8,274 nucleotides of DNA from Scybalousia_A sp963588535. Its GTDB lineage: Bacteria; Bacteroidota; Bacteroidia; Bacteroidales; P3. The translations under genes and the position numbers were made by a program. The notes under the pieces are model-generated. The model searched no databases and was not told the DNA's origin. It saw only the letters and a program-made list of their open reading frames with translations. Location of the stretch: positions 1 through 8,274 of the forward strand of contig CAVAII010000021.1 in NCBI GenBank assembly GCA_963588535.1, written 5' to 3'. Below, in pieces: positions 1-5,755 of the stretch. The first letter of the stretch is position 1. Each line of letters starts with the position of its first letter.

Positions 1-98
1 GTCTGGACTTCCTTTGTACTCAAATAAGTAAAGTTCACGGTAGGCCGTGAACATTTACAACTTTACTTTTGAGTATTTTTTTCTGAAATTGTCCAGAC
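1..98. repeat. Nested palindromic element reaching the window edge
   Basis: Three sets of inverted arms share roughly one centre. GTCTGGAC (1-8) pairs exactly with GTCCAGAC (91-98). ACTCAAA (18-24) and AGTAAAG (27-33) pair with TTTGAGT (68-74) and CTTTACT (61-67), leaving a two-base TA bulge. GTTCACGG (33-40) pairs exactly with CCGTGAAC (45-52) around a TAGG loop. The inner stem can also extend: GTAAA (28-32) pairs with TTTAC (54-58) past a single bulged A, so two right-hand arms compete for one left arm. The size and layout resemble a small non-coding palindromic repeat or MITE-like element, or a strong RNA hairpin. The outer arm starts at base 1, so the true boundary may lie outside the window. 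That it is repeated elsewhere in the genome is inference. Confidence 0.6.
18..82 (+). terminator. Possible rightward intrinsic terminator within the palindrome
   Basis: Read on the top strand, the long stem (18-74) is followed at once by A and seven T residues (76-82), the layout of a factor-independent terminator. It would serve a rightward gene ending left of the window, which cannot be seen. The stem is far longer than a usual terminator, so it could instead be a repeat element with a chance T-run. Confidence 0.35.
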
Positions 99-114
99 TT
101 CAGATGCCAAAAGG

Positions 115-133
115 AAAGCGTAATGCTTTTTTT
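115..133 (+). terminator. Short hairpin with T-run, possible second terminator
   Basis: AAAGC (115-119) and GCTTT (125-129) form a five-base stem around a GTAAT loop, and the right arm runs into seven T residues (127-133). The stem has only two G-C pairs, so termination would be weak. An overlapping alternative pairs AAGCG (116-120) with CGCTT (138-142). If both this and the upstream hairpin work, they would be tandem rightward terminators. Confidence 0.3.
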
Positions 134-169
134 ATGTCGCTTAAAAGAGAAACTTATCTCTTTCGGTCG

Positions 170-198
170 CAAAATTACAACTAATTTTTAATATACAA
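170..198 (-). promoter_or_regulatory. Leftward Bacteroidota-type promoter candidate
   Basis: On the bottom strand the sequence TAATTTTG (170-177) fits the Bacteroidota -7 box TAnnTTTG. A TTG (196-198) lies 18 bases upstream, about where the -33 element is expected. Transcription would start near 163 and run left through a 7-bp hairpin (144-150 with 157-163) and then the edge palindrome. No gene start is visible before the edge, so the target is a gene outside the window, a non-coding RNA, or nothing. Confidence 0.4.
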
Positions 199-403
199 GT
201 AATAAATAAGGCGTTAATAAAAGAAATAAATCATAGAAATATTTGTAAGTATCTAATAAACACTGCGATTATAGAAATCTTGAGAACGGCAATAAAGATA
301 AGATAAGAATGTTATTCGAGAAAGAAAGAGAACGAGAAAAAATAATAAAAGAGGGATAGTTAGCGTTTAACAGTTAGTTAAGAAAATAAAAAACTATTAT
401 AAT

Positions 404-799
404 ATGAATAGGGTAGAGAAGGCAGAAGAATTGCATAAACAAGGATTTAATTGTGCTCAAGCAGTAGCAATGGCATTTGCAGATTTGTATAATATAGACC
501 AAGATCAGATGGCAAGACAAACTTGTGCATTCGGTGGAGGTATAGCCAAACAACAATTAACATGTGGGGCAGTCTTGGCTATGTGTATGCTTATGGGATT
601 AGAAGAGGGCAATAGCAATAGTGAAGACAAAGAGAAAAGATCACGTTGTTATGCCGAGACAAAAAGATTATGTTCTTTGTTTAGGGAGAGATATGGTAGC
701 ACGGAGTGCAAAGATATTATTGGAAAGAATCCTTGCAGAGAGAAAGTTATGTTGGCTGCCGAGTTATTTGATAACTACCTAAAAGAAAAGAATAATTAA
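404..799 (+). CDS. C_GCAxxG_C_C family cysteine-rich (putative redox) protein
   Basis: This 131-residue protein has the pattern of the small C_GCAxxG_C_C family, thought to be redox-active but without a firmly assigned reaction. Family landmarks are visible in order: GFNCAQAV with Cys17, FGGG at 43-46, TCGAV with Cys54, and two late cysteines, Cys102 and Cys111 (PCREKV), followed by a terminal helix. It has four further cysteines: 41, 61, 82 and 90. The glycine usually found three residues after the CGA stretch is Ala59 here. There is no signal peptide, so it is probably cytoplasmic. The ATG at 404 directly precedes the first family-like helix and follows an A/T-rich leader with no clear Shine-Dalgarno. 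It stands alone on its strand and ends tail-to-tail with the Sel1 gene, the two sharing the bases TTAA. The family call is fairly sure; the function is open. Confidence 0.8.
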   Translation: MNRVEKAEELHKQGFNCAQAVAMAFADLYNIDQDQMARQTCAFGGGIAKQQLTCGAVLAMCMLMGLEEGNSNSEDKEKRSRCYAETKRLCSLFRERYGSTECKDIIGKNPCREKVMLAAELFDNYLKEKNN

Positions 800-808
800 T
801 GCTTTTCT
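784..808. terminator. Hairpin spanning the convergent gene ends, possible bidirectional terminator
   Basis: AGAAAAG (784-790) and CTTTTCT (802-808) form an exact 7-bp inverted repeat around an 11-base loop. Both opposing stop codons lie in the loop (797-799 on +, 796-798 on -). On the bottom strand the right arm runs on into a further T-rich stretch, so a weak terminator for the leftward operon is the more likely role. The stem has only two G-C pairs, so this is a candidate rather than a firm call. Confidence 0.35.
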
Positions 809-1485
809 GCTAATCGTTGCTTAGCCAAAGGGTGTCCTAATTTTTCGGCTGATACATACCAATCGAATGCTTTTCGCCAATCTACTTCTACACCTAAACC
901 ATTCTCATAGCAAACACCCAAATTGAATTGTGCATCGGCATCTCCGTCTTGTGCAGCTTCTTGCCAGAATTTTACTGCTGTGCTAAGATTTTTCTTAACG
1001 CCCCAACCCTGAAAATAACAATAGCCTAAACTTATGGCAGCTCTCTTTTCGCCATTGTCGTATGCTTTTTGTAACCAATAGAATGATTTCTTGTAGTCGA
1101 AGGCACTGCAAAGAGAATCTTTATAGCAATTACCCAAATTCAGCATTGCCCCAACAAGACCACTATCGGCTGCTTGCTCATACAAAGATATTGCTTTAAG
1201 ACAATCTGCTTCTACACCTTCGCCATAATAATAATGTATAGCCAAGTTGTACATTGCCTTAGGATGATGTTGTGCTGCAGCTTGCTCGTACCAATAAACT
1301 GCTTTGGCTTTATCTGGTAATACACCCCAGCCCTCGTCGTAGCAGACTCCCAAATTGTATTGAGAAATTTTGCTACCTGCTTTTGCATTTTTGATATAAT
1401 CCTCAATAGTTTGACTATTAAGCGTAAGCGAGGGAGCTAATAACGCTAACAGACTAATGATTACGATACTATTTTTCTTGATCAT
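796..1485 (-). CDS. Secreted Sel1-repeat (TPR-like) protein
   Basis: The 229-residue product begins with a signal peptide: Lys3-Lys4, a hydrophobic core at about 7-22, and a likely signal peptidase I site after Ser24. There is no lipobox. The rest is five tandem Sel1-like repeats of about 36 residues: roughly 37-72, 73-108, 109-144, 145-180 and 181-217. Most show the AxxNLGxCYxxGxGV...A..WY..AA signature; the third has lost the GxGV turn (KDSLCSAF). Sel1 repeats form helical solenoids that bind other proteins, so a scaffold or adaptor role in the periplasm or at the envelope is expected, not catalysis. Four repeats carry Cys at the same LGxCY position (48, 120, 156, 192). The ATG lies inside the end of the GH2 gene, overlapping it by 17 bases, which points to translational coupling. 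The partner is unknown; the co-transcribed mannosidase is one candidate. Confidence 0.85.
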   Translation of the reverse strand: MIKKNSIVIISLLALLAPSLTLNSQTIEDYIKNAKAGSKISQYNLGVCYDEGWGVLPDKAKAVYWYEQAAAQHHPKAMYNLAIHYYYGEGVEADCLKAISLYEQAADSGLVGAMLNLGNCYKDSLCSAFDYKKSFYWLQKAYDNGEKRAAISLGYCYFQGWGVKKNLSTAVKFWQEAAQDGDADAQFNLGVCYENGLGVEVDWRKAFDWYVSAEKLGHPLAKQRLAEKH

Positions 1486-3766
1486 CGAAGTAAAAATTAT
1501 AAATTACATCAAAATATTTTTCTCTACTAATATAGTCTTTTGGATAGCAGAAAAAGGCATAATTGCTAATAAGTTCATCGCCGTAATAACCTTCTATAAA
1601 TAGGTAGTCGGTATTAGGGTTGAAATCTTTTAAGTCCTTATAAGCAATACTCCTTAACTCTTGTACTTGATTGGCTTTGATAGTAGTTTTTTCTTGGATG
1701 TCAACGTAGCGAGCGGAGTCTTCGTTATTCAATATACTTAGTTTGTAAGTAAGGCAAGTGTCGGTGTTTAGATCACTGCAAACATATATTCTAACACTAT
1801 CCTTAATGTTCTTATCTATTATAAAGATAACATCTTGATAAGACTTTTGAGCAGTATAATACAAAGGCTTAACATCGCCGTTTTTCTCTACGCAACCCCA
1901 ACCTACGCAAGGGTAAGGATCATTATATTGCCAAAACAATGTTCCCATACAATAAGGTTTGTGTAGTCTATGAGCCTCCATTGCCATCTTCATACCCTCT
2001 TGCTGAGTTAGTTGAGAATAAAGTATATATTGATCGTCAGAGGTATAATCGCCGAACCACTCTTTTAGTCTATTATCAATCAATTCAAAACCTCTTGGGT
2101 GCTTTTGGTGAATAGCAAAATCTTCGTTATCTTTGGTATATGGACGTGAGCAATATATCTCTGCTGTCTGTTGATTCATTGCCCCTTGAAAACCATATTC
2201 GCTCATAAAACGAGGAATCTTGTGTGTATATGTTTCGAAATTGGAGTCTGCCCACCAAACGCCATAATAATGACAATCGCCATTAGTTCTACTGCGTTCG
2301 CTTCCCCAACCATGATTAACAGGCGAGGAGTGGATATAGTCTAATGTCGGAACGTATTGCTTACTTATATTACCCAAAATATCTTTGAATAAATAATCGT
2401 AGTCTTTTACTGCTTGGATAGTATCTTTTACGATTTGTTTCCAACCCCAGTGGTTCCAACCTTCCCAAATCTCGTTGTTGCCACACATAAGAGCCAAGGA
2501 AGGATGCCCTGCTATACGGATAGTGTTTTGAATGGCGTCTGCTTTTACATTATTAATAAAATTCTTGTCCACAGGATATAACTCGGTCGAGAAAGGATAG
2601 TCTTGCCAAACTAAAATGCCATATTTATCGCAAAGGTCAAAGAACTCATCGCTACCATAATCACTACCGCCCCAAATACGTAACATATTCATATTAGCAT
2701 TAGCAGCAAGTATTATATCAGTTGTAGGGTTGGCGTAAGTCATTATATAGTTAGCACCTTTCATAAAGACATCTTGTCCATTTACTTTGAAAAAGAAACT
2801 TTCGCCTATGCTATCTTGTTGTCTTACTAAGTCTATGGTACGAACTCCAAACTGAGTAGTCTGCAATATATTGCTTAGAGAATCTAAACAAATATCTACA
2901 TTATACAGATATTGTTTACCCATACGATTAGGATACCATAACTCTGCGTCTTTGAGTGTAAATTCAAAAGTATAATAACCGCTTTCGTTAGGTTCTAATA
3001 CAAAATCCATATCTTCGTCTATATCTACGGCGTAATCATAGTCTTGTTTGTGATTAGTTATTATGAGTTTGTGCGTAGAGGTTAAGGGACGGCGGAAAAG
3101 AATATTCAAAATCATCTCGCCATTTTGTTTTCCTTCGGTATTGAAGGTAATTTCTTTGGTTTGAATATTAGCATAATCAATACAAGGAGTATCGTTCTCG
3201 AAAGATAACCAAATAGCGTTGATTCTTGGAGCCAAAGTCTTTGGATGCCAATCCCAACCGTATAGATATTGAGGAGAACGTTGGTGCATACGTATAGAGT
3301 CTTTGGGAGTAAAACGCAATTCTATTTTGTTTTTACCCTTCTTAAGATATTTTTTGATATTGTCATGATATTCCAAAAAAGAATTATTGTAGTTTTTGAC
3401 GAATTTCTTGTTGATATATAAAGCACAATTGCCATCAATATTTTGAATATTTAGATAGGCGAAATCTTTTTGTAGTTGTTGCTTATCGACCTTGAACTCA
3501 CAATAATAATTCCAATTCATTTTGTCTATTGCTTCCAGTTGTTTCTCGTTCTGACGGACAAACATAGAATCAATAATGCCATTAGATTGTAGTATTGTGT
3601 AGGTATTTATATAGAAGTCCATATCAAAGTCTTTGCATTTGATATCTTCTCCATTTGACAATTGAGCATCATAGAAAAATATTACATTATCTTCTACACT
3701 CTCTTGTTGTTGTGCATATAACACAAAACTGCTAACAAATAATACTAAAACAAGTAGTCTTTTCAT
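1469..3766 (-). CDS. Secreted glycoside hydrolase family 2 enzyme, beta-mannosidase-like
   Basis: The 765-residue protein has a signal peptide with likely cleavage after Ala18 (LYA, then QQ) and no lipobox, so it is probably periplasmic. It reads as a GH2 beta-mannosidase, which removes non-reducing-end beta-mannose. The N-terminal sugar-binding-type domain (about 25-200) has the family-like stretches NGIIDSMFVRQNEK and YGWDWHP (169-175). An immunoglobulin-like domain follows (about 200-310). The TIM barrel (about 310-645) contains MLRIWGG (361-367), GILVWQDYPF (383-392), GNNE with probable acid/base Glu432, and MSEYGFQG with probable nucleophile Glu523. Only one further sandwich-sized region remains (about 645-765), making it roughly 100 residues shorter than typical five-domain beta-mannosidases. 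It lies 72 bases after the kinase gene and overlaps the Sel1 gene. Exact substrate is inferred; N-glycan core mannose or a plant beta-mannoside are both possible. Confidence 0.85.
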   Translation of the reverse strand: MKRLLVLVLFVSSFVLYAQQQESVEDNVIFFYDAQLSNGEDIKCKDFDMDFYINTYTILQSNGIIDSMFVRQNEKQLEAIDKMNWNYYCEFKVDKQQLQKDFAYLNIQNIDGNCALYINKKFVKNYNNSFLEYHDNIKKYLKKGKNKIELRFTPKDSIRMHQRSPQYLYGWDWHPKTLAPRINAIWLSFENDTPCIDYANIQTKEITFNTEGKQNGEMILNILFRRPLTSTHKLIITNHKQDYDYAVDIDEDMDFVLEPNESGYYTFEFTLKDAELWYPNRMGKQYLYNVDICLDSLSNILQTTQFGVRTIDLVRQQDSIGESFFFKVNGQDVFMKGANYIMTYANPTTDIILAANANMNMLRIWGGSDYGSDEFFDLCDKYGILVWQDYPFSTELYPVDKNFINNVKADAIQNTIRIAGHPSLALMCGNNEIWEGWNHWGWKQIVKDTIQAVKDYDYLFKDILGNISKQYVPTLDYIHSSPVNHGWGSERSRTNGDCHYYGVWWADSNFETYTHKIPRFMSEYGFQGAMNQQTAEIYCSRPYTKDNEDFAIHQKHPRGFELIDNRLKEWFGDYTSDDQYILYSQLTQQEGMKMAMEAHRLHKPYCMGTLFWQYNDPYPCVGWGCVEKNGDVKPLYYTAQKSYQDVIFIIDKNIKDSVRIYVCSDLNTDTCLTYKLSILNNEDSARYVDIQEKTTIKANQVQELRSIAYKDLKDFNPNTDYLFIEGYYGDELISNYAFFCYPKDYISREKYFDVIYNFYFDDQEK

Positions 3767-3838
3767 TTTGTTTTATTCGTCTGTTTGAATATTCTTTTTT
3801 CTAAACCTTATTAAATCTTATCCTAATAAAATAATTTT

Positions 3839-4795
3839 CTAACAGCATAAAGCAGCAGCACCTAATATTGCTGCATTATCTGCACCTAATCCTGATAATT
3901 CTATATCTATTGTATTTTGGAATACCGAGAATAAGTCTTCCTCTAAATATTTTTTCAAGGGTTTGAGTATATAGTCTCCGCTGTTGGCTAATCCTCCGAA
4001 TAGATAGACTTTCTCTGGTGAGGTTACCTCGGCTGCATTGGCTATACCTAAGGCTAATTTCTGTGCGGTGTAATCAAAACACTCCAAGGCTATAGCATCG
4101 TTTTGTAGGGCTGCCTCATATATATTCTTACTTGTAATCTTATCCTCGTCCAAAGAGCGAAGCACAGAAGGTTTGTTGGATTTGCTTAACATCTCTTTTA
4201 TAGTTATCACAATACCTGTAGCAGAGCAATATCTTTCCAAACAACCCTTGCGACCACAAGCACATAATCTGCCATTAGGTTCTATTATCGTGTGTCCAAC
4301 TTCTCCTGCAAAGCCAGTATGACCATAGACTAATTTGCCATCTACTACAATACCTGAACCAACACCAGTACCTAAGGTAATCATTATAAAATTCTTTACA
4401 TTCTTTGCCTTACCGTATATCATTTCTCCTATTGCGGCAGCGTTGGCATCATTGGTTATTGTAACTTTTAGATTGTAGCCGTCTTTTAATAGTAATACTT
4501 CCAAAATCTCCTTAATGTTGATTAGTCCATTAAATGGTAAATTAGGAGCGTACTCTATTGTACCATGATAATAATTACCATTTGGAGCACCTATGCCAAC
4601 TCCTAAGATTAGATTCTCTTCTTTTACGCTATCGCAAAGTAATTCTATTTTGGAGGTTAGTGCTTTTAGATAAAGATCTACTTCCGAGAAATCTGTTGTC
4701 TTTAAGTTTTCTTTCGCAATAACTTCACCCTTGCTATTAACTAATCCTATAATGGTATTTGTTCCACCTATATCTATACCGATGCTATAATTCAT
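3839..4795 (-). CDS. ROK-family sugar kinase (glucokinase/hexokinase type)
   Basis: This 318-residue cytoplasmic protein carries the complete set of ROK kinase motifs. They are the N-terminal phosphate loop DIGGTN (8-13), NDANAA with probable catalytic base Asp116, the second phosphate motif LGTGVGSG (141-148), the sugar-binding EVGH (165-168), and the zinc motif CACGRKGCLE (178-187). In the last of these, Cys178, Cys180 and Cys185 with His168 should hold zinc, and Glu187 contacts sugar. LFGG (265-268) closes the ATP site. There is no N-terminal helix-turn-helix, so it is an enzyme and not a ROK repressor. Members in Bacteroides such as RokA are broad-specificity hexokinases, so glucose, mannose or an N-acetylhexosamine are all possible substrates. 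Its position ahead of a beta-mannosidase makes mannose worth considering, but the sequence does not decide this. It lies 67 bases downstream of dapB with no visible promoter between them. Confidence 0.9.
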   Translation of the reverse strand: MNYSIGIDIGGTNTIIGLVNSKGEVIAKENLKTTDFSEVDLYLKALTSKIELLCDSVKEENLILGVGIGAPNGNYYHGTIEYAPNLPFNGLINIKEILEVLLLKDGYNLKVTITNDANAAAIGEMIYGKAKNVKNFIMITLGTGVGSGIVVDGKLVYGHTGFAGEVGHTIIEPNGRLCACGRKGCLERYCSATGIVITIKEMLSKSNKPSVLRSLDEDKITSKNIYEAALQNDAIALECFDYTAQKLALGIANAAEVTSPEKVYLFGGLANSGDYILKPLKKYLEEDLFSVFQNTIDIELSGLGADNAAILGAAALCC

Positions 4796-4862
4796 GACCT
4801 TATTTATTTAATTGTTTTGGTTATTTTGTCTAAAAAATTCTGTGAATATTTGTTCTTTTGTC

Positions 4863-5582
4863 CTAACTATCTAAGGAGTTCATTAAATCCTCCATAGTAA
4901 AGAATCCTTTCTTATCTTTGATAAGTTCTGCACCCATTACTGCACCCAAAGCAAGTCCTTTGCGGTTAAGAGCCTTGTGTTTAATCTCAATTACATCGCA
5001 TAGAGAATCGTATGAGACGATATGAGTACCAAATTCTTCCCCTTTGCGAATGGAATTAACGGGCATAATATTCTCATCTCCCTTAATATCTTGTTTCCAA
5101 GAAGAGATGTTGTGATAATTGCTCAATAGGTCGTTGGCAATAGTAATAGCAGTACCCGAAGGGGCGTCTTTCTTGTGAATATGATGTATTTCGGTTACAG
5201 AAGGTAAGTAGGAAGGATATTTATCCATCATTTTGGCTAAATAAATATTGAGTTTGCGAAATAGATATACTCCAATAGAAAAATTAGAAGAATATAGAAA
5301 AGTTTGTTTCTCGTTTATAACCTTTTCTTTTATCGTAGGTAGATTATCATGCCAACCAGTTGTGCCACTAACCAAAGGGATATTTCTTTTGAAACACTCC
5401 ATAAAATTATTTATCGCACTATTTGGCTCCGTAAACTCTATTGCTACGTCTATTGCTTTGTTATCTACTTTCTCAAAATTATCATCTATATCAATGATAT
5501 CTACTATCTTGTGCCCTCTTTGTGTAGATATCTCTTCTATTTGATGACCCATCTTGCCGTAGCCTATAATAAGTATATTCAT
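4863..5582 (-). CDS. dapB: 4-hydroxy-tetrahydrodipicolinate reductase (DapB)
   Basis: DapB reduces 4-hydroxy-tetrahydrodipicolinate with NAD(P)H in the diaminopimelate/lysine pathway, so it supplies both lysine and the peptidoglycan cross-linking residue. The 239-residue protein has the dinucleotide loop GYGKMG (7-12), IEFTEPNS (48-55) and SGTTGW (72-77) in the cofactor domain. The catalytic signature is EIHHIHKKDAPSGTA (131-145): His133/His134 and Lys137 match the active-site His and Lys of the family, and the GTA segment binds substrate. The length suits the compact form common in Bacteroidota, shorter than the roughly 270 residues of E. coli DapB. The ATG at 5582 directly precedes the first beta strand of the Rossmann fold. 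It is the first gene of the leftward cluster, divergent from priA. Rightward frames over its 5' half are shadows. Confidence 0.93.
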   Translation of the reverse strand: MNILIIGYGKMGHQIEEISTQRGHKIVDIIDIDDNFEKVDNKAIDVAIEFTEPNSAINNFMECFKRNIPLVSGTTGWHDNLPTIKEKVINEKQTFLYSSNFSIGVYLFRKLNIYLAKMMDKYPSYLPSVTEIHHIHKKDAPSGTAITIANDLLSNYHNISSWKQDIKGDENIMPVNSIRKGEEFGTHIVSYDSLCDVIEIKHKALNRKGLALGAVMGAELIKDKKGFFTMEDLMNSLDS

Positions 5583-5611
5583 ATCAAAAAATAATCAAAT
5601 ATTTCGTCTTG

Positions 5612-5619
5612 CAAATTTA
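5612..5619 (-). promoter_or_regulatory. -7 box for the dapB cluster
   Basis: On the bottom strand TAAATTTG fits the Bacteroidota -7 consensus TAnnTTTG and lies 29 bases upstream of the dapB ATG, giving a leader of roughly 20-25 bases. The -33 region is only a TG in an A/T tract, so that half is weak. No comparable box is seen within the downstream cluster, which suggests this drives all four genes. Confidence 0.5.
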
Positions 5620-5670
5620 GGAAAATAATAGATAAAAAAACATTTTTTCGTAAAAATATTATTCCTAACG

Positions 5671-5701
5671 TTACTAACAAAACGACAATTTAGTATCTTT
5701 G
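5671..5701 (+). promoter_or_regulatory. Promoter of priA
   Basis: TATCTTTG (5694-5701) is an exact fit to the Bacteroidota -7 box TAnnTTTG. A degenerate -33 element (TTA, 5671-5673) lies 20 bases upstream, the expected spacing. Transcription would start near 5708, leaving a leader of about 47 bases that is A/T-rich and has no Shine-Dalgarno, as is usual in this phylum. Confidence 0.6.
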
Positions 5702-5755
5702 CAACTCAAAAATAGATAGATTGCGTTTGTTTATAAAAACAATAAACTTTTAATA

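Larger units (their letters stand above)
1..403. other. Left-edge intergenic region without a convincing gene
   Basis: No reading frame here looks like a real protein. The left third (about 1-133) is structured: a nested palindrome, then a short hairpin with a T-run. Around 170-198 there is a leftward promoter-like sequence. From about 200 to 403 the sequence is AT-rich, with a strongly purine-rich top strand at roughly 315-357, and I find no good TAnnTTTG box there for the downstream gene at 404. The promoter of that gene is therefore unassigned. What lies left of position 1 is unknown, so it is unclear whether this region is the 3' end of a rightward gene, the 5' leader of a leftward one, or both. 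Confidence 0.7.
5583..5755. promoter_or_regulatory. Divergent dapB/priA intergenic region
   Basis: This 173-base AT-rich spacer separates the two starts. It holds one TAnnTTTG box for each direction, about 75 bases apart, and poly-A/T tracts between them (for example 5634-5656). The perfect palindrome TAACGTTA (5666-5673) lies just upstream of the priA box and overlaps its -33 position; it might be an operator or simply chance. No RNA gene or further reading frame is evident. Confidence 0.6.

Noticed and set aside
1..54. Bottom-strand frame from an ATG at 54, open to the left edge (18 codons)
   Set aside because: It lies within the arms of the palindrome, so its sequence is constrained by base pairing, and it is too short to judge without the left flank.
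374..556. 60-codon bottom-strand frame over the start of the cysteine-rich gene
   Set aside because: It is antisense to a gene with clear family motifs and its translation shows no recognisable features.
1212..1406. 64-codon bottom-strand frame inside the Sel1 gene
   Set aside because: It is an alternate frame of a gene with clear tandem protein repeats.
3808..3829. AT-only inverted repeat TTATTA/TAATAA between the kinase and mannosidase genes
   Set aside because: A six-pair stem of only A-T pairs is expected by chance in such AT-rich DNA, with no T-run or promoter box nearby.
3839..4795. ROK protein as a transcriptional repressor of the sugar genes
   Set aside because: The protein starts directly at the kinase phosphate loop and lacks an N-terminal helix-turn-helix.
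5248..5594. Two overlapping rightward frames antisense to the 5' half of dapB
   Set aside because: Both lie opposite conserved DapB motifs, and their Ile/Ser/Leu-rich translations look like complement shadows.
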